Assembly: GCA_026119935.1 (NCBI GenBank)
Contig: JALRMH010000010.1
Location: 310,001 to 374,000 of the forward strand
DNA: 64,000 nucleotides
Origin: Endothia cerciana
Lineage: Eukaryota; Ascomycota; Sordariomycetes; Diaporthales; Cryphonectriaceae
Reading direction: 5' to 3'
In this document: positions 36,062-48,560 of the stretch, piece after piece
How the letters are laid out: each line of letters starts with the position of its first letter
Numbering within the stretch: position 1 is the stretch's first letter
The notes under the pieces: model-generated
What the model was told of the DNA's origin: nothing
Seen by the model: only the letters and a program-made list of their open reading frames with translations
Databases searched by the model: none
Translations under genes and position numbers: made by a program

Positions 36062-38194
36062 ATGGCACCCGGGATATCACCAAGCGTTCATGAATCCGAA
36101 TCGGGCCGTCATTCCTGCACTCATTGTCAGAAGTTAATCCTTCCGGGGGTTCAAGAGACCGCCCGACATGTCCATCTCGACATTACGCTTGCCGATCTGA
36201 CCAAAGCCTCAGAAGCTGGTTGTGATTTCGTCAAGGACCTGTTGGCCGGTCTCACCATTCCAGCCTTCCTCTGCTCAGAGGGCGAGGCGGAAGAGACCCA
36301 GCTGTGCGTGTACCTGCAGCTTCAGGACGAAGACCTATGGGCTGGGCCAAAACCACACCAGGTCGGTTTCTACCTGCGGAATGCAAAGCGGAACATGTTC
36401 ACGAGGGAGAGGAGCAATTACATTGTGACTGCCGCTGAAGGTCAGAGCCACACAAGCGTTACATCCGTAGTGGATAGGAAAGTCTAACAGTCAAGCAGAA
36501 AATTCGGTGTCTCACGAGATTAAGACGAGACCGATATCGGTTGATCCTGTCTCCAAGGCTACGATCTCACGGATTGAAGCATGGATGGGAGACTGCTCTG
36601 GAGCCCATAATGCATAGCCGGCCGGCGAGGATTCCTTATTTTCCCAAGCGATCACTGCAAATCCAGCGATGTCCTCAAGCTTAGCATCTTAACCTTGCCT
36701 CCAGGCTAGAAAAGGCTGAGAATTACACAGCTCTGAGCTACAGATGGGGTACTCCCACCCTGGAAGAAATCGCCACGAAGAAATCCTGTCTGGGTTCTTA
36801 CGAAGAAGACATACCTTTTACCACCCTGCCCAGGACAATTCAGGATGCGGTGGTCCTGACCCACGCGCTTGGTGTCCGATACCTCTGGGTGGATGCTTTG
36901 TGTATTGTCCAAGACGACGAGGACGACAAAGCAACAGAAATCTCCTCAATGACGAAAGTCTATGGAAACTCGCATCTGACCATCATTGCGTCAAGGGCAT
37001 CAGACGCTACTGAGGGCTTCCTTCATGCGAGAGCAGATCTGGTCAAGACCTCGCTGTTCGAGCTCCCCTTCAAACAGAAGGATGGCGAACTGGGCTCTGT
37101 GGTCCTTTTCAGACTGGCAAGCAACTGAAGCACAAGCGGAAGAAAACCCTCTACATGCACGCGGCTGGTGCTTACAGGAGCTGCTTCTGTCACGTCGAAC
37201 GGTCGATATCGGGACTCTGCAGACGCGATGGGGTTGCCGGTACAACAGGATGGGCTATTACGACGGCTACACGTTTCGACCGTCATGGAATGAGAGGGAC
37301 CTGTTTACTCGCTCGACCGAGAACTCCCTATTCGAACCGGTCGACAAGATCAAGGCAGGCAGTCCGGACAGGGGGTTGGATAAGATTCTCGTGCTCAATG
37401 CGATCTTGCACGCTGGGAGTGACCTCGGCTACACGCATGAGGACTCGCTGTTGAAGATGTCGTCAGCTGCTGGGAGGCCGTCGTGCACTGTTACACAAGA
37501 CGTGAGCTCTCCGTCGCTCAGGATAGAATTCTTGCCATTTCAGGTATCGCGGAGCTGTTCGCAAATAGCATACGGGGCCATTATGCAGCGGGCTTATGGG
37601 AGACAGCGCTCCCGTTATCCCTACTCTGGATGCTTCCGGAAGAAAGCTACAATGACTACCAGCGAGGTTCGCCACCAGAGGGCTTGGCCGGACCATCCTG
37701 GTCGTGGACTACGACCGTTGGTGCTGTCACCTGGAAGGTTGACCCCACAGGCTTCATAGACGCCAAGATCAAGGTGGAGGTGCTGTCGGTCGGTGCTGAC
37801 CTTCTTTTCGTAAAGGCTCCTTTTGGAGCTCTCAAGAGTGGCGCGCTGAAAGTAAAGGGGCCGTATCATGGGAGCACAGTGGCACCGGAATGCAAAAAGA
37901 AAGCTATTCTACGAGGGAAAAATGAGGTGCAAGAAGGCTGACGGCTCCTACGAGAGACTAAAGTTGGAACCTTTAGGCGATGCCGCCGAGGTCACGAAGG
38001 GCGAAACACGATGGGCGTCCGTGAGCTTGTTTGAAGTCTTGATCACAGCGTCTGGGCAATGTCATGGTCTAATGCTTCGCGAGGCAGCAGAAGGCGTTTA
38101 CCGCAGAGTGGGCATGTTTTGTACCTCCGCATTTGTCAAGTTACCCACTTCCCCATTCGATGAGTTACTGGAGATGATGATAACTATCGTCTAG
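36062..38194 (+). pseudogene. HET-domain gene 3, frame-broken
   Basis: The parts follow the usual order of a long HET protein but lie in different frames. A Cys-containing N-terminal zone (SCTHCQKLILPG) runs to 36487. A linker (ISRIEAWMGDCSGAHNA) meets TAG near 36615, beyond which a shifted frame resembles PARIPYFPKRSLQI. HET blocks YTALSYRWGTPT, RYLWVDALCIVQDDEDDK and FLHARADL run to about 37128. LHARGWCLQELLLSRRTV continues in a frame shifted by +1 with no room for an intron. WEAVVHCYTRRELS starts another frame near 37460. The C-terminal GLMLREAAEGVYRRVGMF lies in yet another from about 37900. At least three shifts lack splice solutions; one near 37926-37970 might be a 40-50-nt intron. Either a decaying gene or indel errors. 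Confidence 0.65.
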
Positions 38195-39259
38195 CCCCAG
38201 CCTTCATCAGATAGGTTTTCAAAGGTGCACAGTGAAGAATACTCCAAGGGGCCAAGATGGATACATTCTTGTGCGAAACCTTGTTCAGGTCGGCCGGCTC
38301 GGAACTGTGATCTCCGGTTCTGTTCAGATTTGTCAGTCATCCTGTTTGATTTATGTTCTACAGTCTTCGGTCTCCGACTTACAGTACTTATAACATCGTG
38401 AACCTCTTGGCAAACCACTGAATGCTAGCTCAGACGGTCTATCATATCGTGCGGAAAAATATCGTAGTCCAGACGCTTCGCTCAAGGCCTAATGTGCGGA
38501 TCATTTTGCGATTTGTGCGTGCAGGCCCGCCGGCCAACCACCCAACTTACCGGCTTTATATATATACCTGAGTTCTGCGATATCAAGAATGCCGCGCTTG
38601 ACAGGATGGCAGTCAGTCTGGACACGACTCTACAATAATTCAGGTTCGCGGGCATGGAGCTTTAAACCTGCGACACAGCATACCACCAATGCTACAACTG
38701 ACACGATCTCTATACAAATTTAATGAACAAGACTTTGACCCATGATACGTGCATGATTTTGGTGGCATCCGCAGGCGCCTTTTGAGGAGACTGCTATGAA
38801 ATCATATGTGAGCTGCACAGGCCAGTCTCTCCGGACTCATGCTTTGGAAGGCCCGGATAGCTCGCTGCGTCTGCGGCTCGCGTAACTCCACGTCAGGACG
38901 GCCGGGCTTGACTGAGGGCCCACAGGAACACAAAGTAGGGCTGTGATCTACAGTACCAAGGTAACTTGCCCGGCCGGTGGAGGAGAAACAAAGCAGCGTC
39001 CCCGAAAATGACCACTCAGGCTCAATTGCCGTACGCCATCACGGATGCATCAAATAAGTCTCAATGCTGCATTACGTCGGCTTCAAAACAACAACATGCC
39101 CCATAATCCGGGGTCGAACTCGCTTATGGTCTTTCGAGGCCCCGGCTGCACTTCCTGAGACCCGGGCCTTTATTTAAAAAGTTCATCTCCCCCCACCCAG
39201 ACACCAACAACCCGTCTAGACAAAATCCGGCCAAAGACCCCAACACAAGATTGTGAAGA
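38195..39259. other. Intergenic; monooxygenase promoter
   Basis: No gene seen. A TATA-like TATTTAAAAAG near 39171-39181 lies about 80 nt before the monooxygenase start. Confidence 0.45.
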
Positions 39260-40636
39260 ATGCAGTCCAGGACCTACCCCCATGTGCTCATCGTCGGTGC
39301 AGGGCTGAGCGGCTTGGCTCTCGCCCAGATCCTACGCAAGAACGATGTCTCCTACGAGATCTTCGACCGCGACGCCAGCGCAACCGCCCGCGCTCAGGGC
39401 TGGGCGATCGCGCTGCACGGGCCCGTCCTGAAAGACCTAAAGGCCTCGATGCCGTCAGATATCGGCGCGATCGAGCAAACCAATCACCTCATCCCTCTCG
39501 ATCACATCCCGGCTCAGTTCATGTTTTACCACTCCGCTAAGCCCGAGATGAGGCTGGGCGTCAACGACGATGACAGCGGTCAGATTGTGAGGGCCAACCG
39601 ACAGAGGCTGCGTGACTGGTTGCGCAGCAAGATTCCGGTCCAGTACGATCGACGCGTCATGCGCGTCGAGGAAGACGGGGACAAAGTCACCGTCTTCTTT
39701 GAGAATGGACTCTCTGCGACTGGTGATATCGTCGTCGGCGCCGAAGGCAGTCGCAGTAATGGTATGTCTGGAGCTCTCTCATCCTATCAGTTCGGAAAAT
39801 ACAGTGCTGATGCCCTATTCCAGTCCGCAAGCACATCCTCCACGGCCAAGACGTCATGAAACCCCTTCCCATCGGCTCTCTGGTGGGAGAGATCGAGCTC
39901 ACGGGCTCTGATTTTGTACACCAACTGGAATTAGGTCATTCGGCCTATATTGTGCTGACAGAGAACAAAAACAAATGCTCCATCTTCGCTGCACTCAATA
40001 AAGTGACCCCGGGTGGGAAATCGGGTTACTTCTATTTCATCCTCCACTGGGTCGACGAAGCAGCTGCTCGAAGCACAGACCAGAGCCCTTACTGGACTGT
40101 CAACGCAACTCAGGAAGAGCTGGCTGCTTTCGCGAAGGAACAAGTCGTATCAGTCCCCGAACATCTCCGCGTTCTCGTGGACAGAGTCCCAGCCGAGCAG
40201 TACAGGAAACCAGGCATCGTCTTGCAAAGTGTTCAATTGACACCCGAGTTGCTGCCAGCCGGGAGAGTAATGGTAATTGGAGATGCAGCGCATTCCATGT
40301 CACCTTGTGAGTTCACCGCGCCAGCATGCCTTTTCTGCCTTCTCGAAGCTGTATCTAATGCCTGCTACGTTAGTCCGAGGCGAGGCTGGCGTATGTGCCC
40401 TGCAAGATGGTCTGAACCTTGGTAGGGCAATTACTCGCATCAGAGACGCCCAGGCCACGGGCCCTGACCTTGAGAAAATCATGGTCGAATTCCGGGATGA
40501 GATGCTGAAACGTTCCGCCAAATCTATTCAGGTGTCGAACCCAGTGTTGGAGGAACAGGCGAAAGACCCAAACTACAAATTCGTCACCTGTGGCAAGGAA
40601 CTTGTCCCGTTGCCGAAGGAGACAATTTCGATCTAA
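39260..40636 (+). CDS. FAD-dependent monooxygenase (aromatic hydroxylase-like)
   Basis: A flavoprotein hydroxylase of the PHBH fold, 415 aa from exons 39260-39761, 39824-40306 and 40374-40636. The FAD Rossmann motif GAGLSG is at residues 13-18. A DG-like region reads IVVGAEGSRSNVRK, completed across intron 1. The second FAD motif GDAAHSMSPFRGEAG is completed across intron 2, a strong check on the splice sites (GCTGAT and CTAATG branches). The substrate is unknown; relatives act on salicylate-like phenols or polyketides. The length is on the short side. No other tailoring or backbone biosynthetic gene lies next to it, so a catabolic role is as likely as secondary metabolism. Confidence 0.87.
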
Positions 40637-40950
40637 CACATAGGAAGAATATTCGGCGAATATATTCCTTCTGCCCTATATAACAATTCAAGGAGATCGT
40701 TGTAGTTTCTGTTTCATTTGTCCTCTGGCACAGTCAAAGTTGGCATCTTGATGGGTAATTGTTTGCCTGAATAGCATCTATTGACAGGTCGCCTGTAGTG
40801 ACTTGGAGATCCTCATTGCCTGATAAAACATCTAGTTCAAGTTCCACTTAGTATAGTCGCACAACTAACTTCGTTCCCCTTTCTTTCTGTTGTTCTCTTT
40901 CCGAGCACGGACAGCATAGTGCCATTGATGAGGTCGACCTCGGGAAGTCT

Positions 40951-41220
40951 TTAGGCCGTACACCTGCCGCTAGTACATGTGAGTGGCCTGAATTCACGAT
41001 CCGGGTAAGTCCACGCAGCGAAAGTGGTGGGCGTGGTGCACTCGAAAGCCCCAATTCTGTGTAGTAGTAGGTTTTCTGCAAGTTCGGCAACTGTCACATC
41101 ATACATGTCTTGATAGAACATGAACTTGGCATCCTCTAGATGTACAGTGACAACACCAGCCCAGTCGTCCGGCTTATAATTTAGGAGCCGGTCGTTAATT
41201 ACCTCAAGGTCAACTTTCAT
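40951..41220 (-). CDS. Possible small orphan protein
   Basis: An 89-codon ATG frame with well-mixed composition (MKVDLEVINDRLLNYKPDDW at its start; no low complexity). I do not recognise it; no signal peptide or membrane segment. It stands alone in a 1.6-kb gap. It may be a real small gene, an exon of an unresolved gene, or chance. Confidence 0.28.
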   Translation of the reverse strand: MKVDLEVINDRLLNYKPDDWAGVVTVHLEDAKFMFYQDMYDVTVAELAENLLLHRIGAFECTTPTTFAAWTYPDREFRPLTCTSGRCTA

Positions 41221-42286
41221 TTGCTTACTCTTACTTTCTGGAGAGGGTATTAGAAAACCTTATGTCGCGAGCCTCTTGATGGACCACTTACGATCATATC
41301 ATACGGCAGAACCAACCGGACGGTACTATTTTGCATAATTGCTTCTGTGGCGTATGATTCGCCAGGAACTTAAGGCAGCCTCGGTATCTAGCCTGCGCAG
41401 AAGAATCATTGGGATTAAGATTGATTTTTGCCGCTGCGTTGTCGTTATCATCTTCTGGCCCAACCGACTTTCGGGTTGACAGGTTTCCGGGGAAATGTAT
41501 TGGACGGCAAGAGGAATCTCGCTCGCACTCCCACTGCGAGTAAGCGAACCGTCGAGATGAGATGAGACATGGCTTTCCATGGCGTGCAATATATTACTGG
41601 ACTAATTGGGGTCGAGCACGTCGCGGAAACAGGATGCCAAGCAGCTATGGGAGCTAGCAGGTTGATATGGGTGTGAAGCCGGAAAATTTGTTTGATCAGC
41701 AGCTCCTTAGCTGCACCCAGCCTGGGCAACGGCGGCATTCTCATACCCTTGAGATGAAAACTCGGGATAGTATACAGATTTCCCGACCCGGATCTTGGAT
41801 TTTGGGACTTGACCTCATAATTACTCCGGTTTCGAGGAGATTGATCACCACATTATGTGAGAAATCGCACGTCGAAGCAGTCCGCCAAAACCAGCCTACA
41901 TCACAGTCGAGAGCCTGCCGTAAAAAGATAAAATCTCAACAGGATCGAACACATTCTGCGTGTCTGTAGAGTGTCTGCGCAGTGTCCGAGGGCCCCAGAC
42001 TAGCTTTCTTGGTGCTGTTGTAATAGTTTCTACTGCTCACGGCTCGACTGTTTCAGCGTGATAGCAACATGGACATCATACCCTTGGCAGCTAAACTTCT
42101 GTCAGCTACCTAGATGAACTCATAAAGGGCTCTGATATCTATTGTACAGCATCTGGAGCACTTGAGGGAAATGTTTTGCGACCTTCTCGACTTCGTGGCA
42201 AATCCTGGGGAACTTCCACTCACTCTGCCTAGGAACATGTCCTTGTAGACGGCCAGGCGCTGCTACAAGTTCTCCCATAATCAGCA
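41221..42286. other. Intergenic, AT-richer
   Basis: Upstream region of the S41-like protease gene. Small frames only; nothing called. Confidence 0.4.
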
Positions 42287-44747
42287 ATGACCATGGGCAT
42301 CATGATGAAGGCAGCAGCGCTGCTCGGCTTATTTTCTGCTGTACAAGCCGCGGCAGCACCCCAAGCCGAGGCGTCGCCAGCGGCCGCGAACCCCAATGCG
42401 TGCGGTGTCGTATCGCAGGCGTATGCACAGCAGAAGGCAGCGGATCCGAAAGGTGATTGTCTACCACTAAGTGGACCCGGATGCAACACTCGTCAAGCTG
42501 ACGGCCTCTCTAGGGACGCCGAGGGTGTCGGCAGCACAGGCGTTCGCATGTCTCCAGACGGTGCCCAACAAGCCTGAGCCGGCGATGAGGCTCGTCAACT
42601 CATCCAAGGCGTATGTATCCTGGGAAAGTACCCTGGCTTACCTAAAGGACCCGCCGCAAGCCTACGGGCTCCCACCGGTGGATATAATGGGAGGACTCGA
42701 CATGATCATGCAGGGCGTCTCGGCGGGCAACTTCCACAGCGAGTATGAGTTCCAGGCGGACATGACACAGCTCGTGGGCCTCGCTCATGATGGCCACTTC
42801 GCCTTCCGGCCTGATGTATTCAAAGCGTTCGGCTTCAGAAATGATCTTGCCATGGGTCTGGTCTCCCTCTCTGTGGACGGGAAGCAGGTGCCGAAGCTGT
42901 ACAATTATGGTAAGGCACAGTGCGGTCTTGTGGGCATTCCGTGTATATTGGCTGACCCTGCCTCAAGCCTTGGTCAATGGCACGAAGACCATGATTGGGA
43001 ATGTGAGCATGCCGCCTGACGCAAACGGGCTCCCTCCCGCCATCACCAAGATAAATGGGCAAGATGCGGCCCAGTTCCTGGTGCAGGACAGCTTGAAGTT
43101 CATCAACGCCCAGGACCCGGACTCGCAATGGAACGCCCAGCTCCAGATATACGCCAATCCTAGCGCCTTCCCGGTGGCAGGAGGTTCCATCTTCTACCGC
43201 GGCGACAGTGTGACCCTCAATTATGAGAATGGGCAAACGGTGACGCAGGATAGCTATGCCATCATCCGACCCACGGCGGACTTCAGCGGTATCAACACCG
43301 GCGAGGACTTCTACCAGCGCTTCTGCAACCCTGACGCTGCGCAGACCAACGGAACGGGCACCAGCGCGCAACCCCAGCCGAGCACTACACCGGGAACCAT
43401 GCCGCCGCCGCCAAATTTTCCCGGGTACCCAATGCCGGCGATTCGCGACAGTGGCGCCAACGTGACTTCGGGCTATTTCCTGACAGGCCAAGGGTACGAC
43501 GATGTTGCAGTCCTGTCCGTTATCGGCTTCGCCCCCGAGAGTGCCAGCTTTGACACGACAGAGTACATCACCAACCTCCAGGGTATGACCGGGGAGTTTT
43601 TGGCCATGTGCAAGGCTGCAGGAAAGAAGAGGCTGGTTGTCGACGTGACGAGCAACGGCGGCGGTCTCGTCGTGGCGGGATCCGAGCTGTATACACAGAT
43701 CTTCCCGGGCACGCCCCTCTTTCAAGCCAACAACTTGCGCCGGTCAGACAGCCTCGTACAGATGGCGAGCATTGCTGATGCGAACCTGAATAAAATCCTC
43801 AACCTCGACCTCAACAGCATAGGGAACAACTCGAGCCAAGAGGACCAGGCCCTGGCGGCCCTGGCAACGAGCGTTGTCGTGGGCAATCTTCTCCCAGGGG
43901 GGGTGTTCAGCGCTGGTGGCCAGGTGAACTACACCACGACCGCCCCAGATCACCTCTCCCGTGACTCTGCATGGTGATACTTTCACTGCGTACCAGTCGA
44001 CGCCTCAGAACCAAACCTCTTCGGAGTTTAACCTGACGGGCACCGGCAGCCGGGCCAACCCACCGCCAGCCGTCTTCACCCCCGAGAACGTTGTGATCCT
44101 CACAGATGGGACCTGCGGATCAACATGCACGCTCTTCTCCTACCTGATGATCATGCAGCAGAATGCCAAGACCGTCGTCGCCGGCGGCCGCCCGCAGACC
44201 GGGCCTATGCAGAGTATCGGCGGCGTCGAAGGGGCCCAGGTATTTGACCTCGAAAACATCCAGCAGGCGGCGGCGGCGGCCATGGTCCTCGCGCCGCCGG
44301 AGATGCGGGCCCAGCTGAACGGCTCCGAGCTCGGGATCGTCGCGGAGGGCTACGCGCCCGAGCGGGCCGCGATCCCCGGGGCCGCGGGCGCGGTGAACGG
44401 GAAGAAACGCCTTCTCCCACGTCGACGCGCAGACGCCGCTGCAGTTCCTGTACCAGGCCGCGAAATGCCGGTTCTTCTACACCAAGGACATGATCTACGG
44501 GCCCGAGGCGACGTGGAAGCGCGCCGTAGATGCCGCGTTCAACGACCCGGGCCGGTTCTGCGTGGAGGGCAGCCAGACGCCGCTGACGGGCGTGCAGCCG
44601 CCGTCGGGCGACTTCTTCACGCCCGCTGCAGAGGGCCTGTCGTCGGCACCAGTTGTGGATAAGAGCGTTGCTGTTGTCGCTCGCCCCTCGGGAAGTGAGT
44701 TGGCGGTGTTGTGTGCGGCGTTGGTCAGCGTAGCCGTGTCAGTCTGA
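42287..44747 (+). CDS. Secreted GPI-type S41-like serine protease with two apparent frameshifts
   Basis: A fungal CPAF/UstP-like S41 peptidase. A signal peptide (AALLGLFSAVQAAAA) opens exon 1 (42287-42452). Introns 42453-42513 and 42910-42967 have GCTGAC branches and restore KGTPRVSAAQAFACLQ and LYNYALVNGTKTM. The S41 core includes RLVVDVTSNGGG and the Ser motif ILTDGTCGSTCTLFSYL. The hydrophobic end (ELAVLCAALVSVAVSV) looks like a GPI-attachment signal. Coding sense changes frame by +1 twice without intron signals. One break is near 43935-43955, where one extra C in CCCC would explain it. The other is near 44402-44410, where one extra A in GAAAC explains it, as the family reads VNGKNAFS. Either sequencing indels or a young pseudogene. 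Confidence 0.75.
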
Positions 44748-46306
44748 CCCTGAGGGCCTTGTCGGGTAGATACACTTCGCCAGTCAGTATACAGCTTTTC
44801 ATGTACCTTGTTCTCTCCCTTCTTGTTCCTTTCTTCTCTCTCCCTCTGTTCCGTCAGAGACGGTGAGGTTGGTCTTGTTGACGTCCCTCGCGTCGTGAAC
44901 CTTGTAACGGCAGGTCAAGGATGCCGGTGGAGCTGCAATGAGCAGCACTCTGGCCTCCCCACCCACCGAGCACAGCTTAAGTCCTTACCTATCCTAAAGA
45001 CGGAATCTTGCACGCCCACATGTTTGAGGAGGTGTCGTATCTAGGGTCGTATTGCCAGCCACGAATGGGCTGGGAATCGTCTGATTCAATGATTGCGCGG
45101 GATGGCATCCTGCAGGATGTTGGGATGGATATCTGGTTTTCAAGTGCAAACTGAATTATTCAACATAGATAAGAGTGGGCTCAGTCCTGTGGATCTGGTG
45201 GCCCTGCTAGATTACCGAAACAGGAGAAGGTATGGGGGAGGGTCCACCGAGTCCCATGGGGCAGTGGGCTGCAGGCACATGGCATGAGTGATGGGGAATT
45301 TGCTGATGGTTTGATATTGTTTCCACAGTCCGAGGTCTAGTCTGAAGGGTCCTGGTGATTTATGGTAAGCCTCGGGGGTTAAGACATGTTCGGGACGGCA
45401 GCAGAGCCTCCCGAGGTCCTCAAGGTCTGAAGTCCTGCCGTGTGAGCCGTGCTGATTTCGAGATCCGAAGGATTTCAACCCTTGCCTCTTTGTTTTGTCC
45501 AGATGTAACCGACCACCAACCGGATAATGACGTCCCTGGAGCGGACTGGCACACCACCTCACCCACAAATGCCGGATAGGCCGTCTGAGAATCTGACAAG
45601 ACGAAGTCGATACTCGGCACATACGACGATAGATCGCCTGCCCTTTACCTGCTCGGGCATGCGCTTCCGAAGCCGCATCTACATCGGTCCCGGCGGCGCG
45701 GCAGGAAAGCCACATCTGACGGCCCAAGCCGAAGAAGCTTAGCATGCGTGGCGTGCAGCCGCGGCTCCGGCTCGTCCGGATCGCTTACAGTAACATGAAA
45801 AATGGCCGTCGTGCTGTGTAATGATAAACGATTCTGGTTGATAACGCCCACTGGCCGTGCTGAAGTTTGATAGGAACCCGCGCGCTGAGGGGCGGCCAAT
45901 GGACAGGCTGCAAGGCATAAACTCGGCGGATCGCTCGAGGATAATGTGTGGGGGCGCCTGAGGCTGCGACTCGCCAGTCAAAGACCGCTGGTAGAAGAGT
46001 CCTGGGCGAGACCGGTGGGTTATTTTGGCTCGATGCCGTCTTTGGCAAGTACAGACGAGATGGGCCCCGGAACCAGCTAAAAGCAACGAGGCCGATCCCT
46101 ACATCATAAAGGATCTGTATAACTTCTTCGACGACCGCGCTACTCTTTCGCCCCCTCCCCCCCCCTTTATCCTGTCTTCCCTTCGCCCCCAGCCCTCGAG
46201 CCCGTATACCCTCAGGTCGAAGCCAAAAGAGGAGAGCATCGCCCGCTTTGCCTCTCTGTCCTCGAAGGTTCTTAACCCTCCTGGACCCGCCGACCAAGAT
46301 TACATC
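44748..46306. other. Intergenic; permease leader
   Basis: No convincing gene. A 177-codon minus-strand frame at 45212-45745 has no recognisable features. The 250 nt before the permease start are CT-rich, with an 8-9-C run near 46160. Confidence 0.45.
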
Positions 46307-47961
46307 ATGGCGGAGTCTACACACGAGGCTCGTGGCCACGACGATGCGAGGGCTCTCGAGCAGCTCGGGGTGAAGCAGGAGCTCCAGCGGAACTTCAGTA
46401 GGGTCTCTATGCTCGGCCTGGCCTTCGCCATCCTCAACAGCTGGACAGCCCTCGCCGCCTCCCTGTCCCTGGCTCTTCCTTCCGGAGGCTCCAGCGCCAT
46501 CCTCTGGGGTCTGATTGTGGCGGGCCTCTGTAACCTCTGTCTCGCCGCGTCCCTCGCCGAGTTCCTGTCAGCGTACCCGACGGCCGGTGGACAGTACCAT
46601 TGGGCTGCCATCATCAGCTGGAAGCGCTTCGCTCGGGCCATCAGCTACTCGACAGGCTGGATCAATGTCGCTGCCTGGGTCTGTTTGACCGCCAGCGGTG
46701 GCCTCCTGGGCAGCCAGCTGATCCTCGGGGTCATCTCGCTGATGCACCCGGACTATGAGTCGAAGGCCTGGCACCAGTTCTTGATCTACATCGGCTACAC
46801 CCTCGCCGCCTTCCTCATCAACACGTTTATGAACCGGCTGCTGCCCTACTTCAACAAGGCCGCTTTCCTCTGGTCCCTCGCCGGATTCGCCATCATCTGC
46901 ATCACCGTTCTCGCCTGCGGCTCCCCCAACTACCAGAGCGCGTCGTTCGTCTTCGGCGGATTCATCAACGAGACCGGCTGGCCGGACGGCCTCTCATGGC
47001 TGCTCGGTCTCCTCCAGGGTGCATTCGCGCTGACGGGATTCGATGCGACGATCCACATGATTGAGGAAATCCCCCGGCCACAGATCGAGGGTCCCAGGAT
47101 CATGCTGGCCTGCATTGTGATCGGCATGTTCACCGGCTTCATCTTCCTCATGTGCCTGCTGTTCGTCGTCACGGACGTCGACGGGGCCATCGAGTCCGCC
47201 GCCGGTCCCCTGCTCCAGATCCTCTACGACGCTACCAGCAACAAGGCCGGCGCCGTGTGCCTGCTCATGTTCCCGATCGTCTGCATGCTCTTCACGACCA
47301 CCTCCATCATGACGACCTCCAGCCGCATGAGCTACGCTTTCGCCCGCGACCGCGGCCTGCCCGTCAGCCGCGTCTTCGCCAGGGTCCACGCGGGGCTGGA
47401 CGTCCCCCTGAACGCACTGATCTGGACCGCCGCCTGGGTCATCATCTTCGGCTGCGTGTTCCTGGGGTCCTCGAGCGCGTTCAACGCCATCACTGCCGCT
47501 AGCGTCGTTGCCCTGGGCGTCACATACGCCATCCCCCCTACCATCAACGTCCTGCGGGGCCGCAAGATGCTGCCCGAGAGCAGAGCTTTCAGGATGCCCA
47601 ACTGGCTCGGGTGGTTCACAAACCTGGTGGGTTCATCTCGTATACCCCCCCATGTTGTCTAGGAACGTCTGCTGACAACTGCCCAACACAGGTTGGTATT
47701 GCCTGGACGCTCCTGACGACAGTGCTCTTCGTCTTCCCTCCCGACAACCCGGTCACCCCGGACAACATGAACTATGCCGTCGTCGCCTTTGGCGTGGTCC
47801 TGGTCATTGCCGTCTTCCAGTGGGTTGTTGACGGCCGTAAGAATTACGAAGGTCCACATATCGATCCAGAGGCGATGAGTAAAGGCGTTGTCGAGGGCAT
47901 CACAGGTGTCGAAAGCTCGCATTCAGGAGAGGTTAGCGACGCCAAGCTGGCGGAGAAATAA
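46307..47961 (+). CDS. Amino acid/choline/GABA permease (APC superfamily)
   Basis: A plasma-membrane or vacuolar secondary transporter of the APC (ACT) family, 529 aa from exons 46307-47626 and 47692-47961 (GCTGAC branch). The N-terminal LQRNFSRVSMLGLAFAILNS is the family's first helix. About 12 hydrophobic segments follow, with the consensus EFLSAYPTAGGQYHW and a GFDATIHMIEEIPRP segment typical of fungal GABA/choline permeases. The start at 46307 is the first ATG consistent with the family; the in-frame extension upstream is leader. Substrate choice (GABA, choline or an amino acid) cannot be set from sequence. Confidence 0.9.
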
Positions 47962-48538
47962 AGGGCACCATGTAGGAGGTGAAGGCGATTTTGTACAAAA
48001 AGTTCCTCGTGAGCTACGAGTTTAAATACCCATTGGTTCACCCGGTGTCTATCCCCTGCTTATGATGACTCCATCATGCCACATCCTTGGGTCTCAGAGG
48101 CATCTTGGAAGGCATCGTGTCTGTGACCGACACTCGCCGGTAATCCATGCTCAGCCCCGAAGAGAAATAGAATGGTCGGGTCAAGGGCAGAAGTACTATC
48201 GACGATGATAGCCTCGTGGAACGCGTGACAGCTTGAGGCTCATACTGACGGGGCGGTCTCGAATGCCACTGGAGAATGTTATTGTCATGGCCCAATCGCC
48301 ACGATGAACAGCACGCTTTCTCCTACTTCTCTCCTCGGGGTCCTCGCCAGAGACACCCTGCGGCGGAACATTCCTGGCTGCTTTTGCGAGCCTTGCCCCG
48401 GCCCCGGGCTGTGGGGTGTAAAAAGAATACAGACGTGATAGAAAGAGAGAACAGGCTTGATGACCTCTGAGGTTGAGCTTCCAAATATCCAGGTGTCTGG
48501 TCTGGTCTGGTCATGGCGGGGCAAAACAGCAAAAAGGC
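47962..48538. other. Intergenic between permease and tRNA gene
   Basis: 3' flank of the permease; no gene seen. Confidence 0.5.
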
Positions 48539-48549
48539 AAAAAAAAAAA
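48539..48549 (-). terminator. RNA polymerase III terminator of the initiator tRNA gene
   Basis: Eleven consecutive T on the transcript (minus) strand. The run begins 11 nt beyond the tRNA 3' end and is followed by a second 5-T run, a strong Pol III stop. Confidence 0.8.
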
Positions 48550-48560
48550 GAATCGCGTTT

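Noticed and set aside
6822..38194. HET genes as a NLR-type (NACHT/WD40) incompatibility cluster
   Set aside because: No NACHT, ankyrin, WD40 or TPR segments were seen in any of the three.
33819..40636. Secondary-metabolite cluster formed by the LaeA-like methyltransferase and FAD monooxygenase
   Set aside because: No polyketide, peptide or terpene synthase in the window, and a broken HET gene lies between them.
45212..45745. 177-codon minus-strand frame
   Set aside because: No domain, signal peptide or splice support; composition is random-like.
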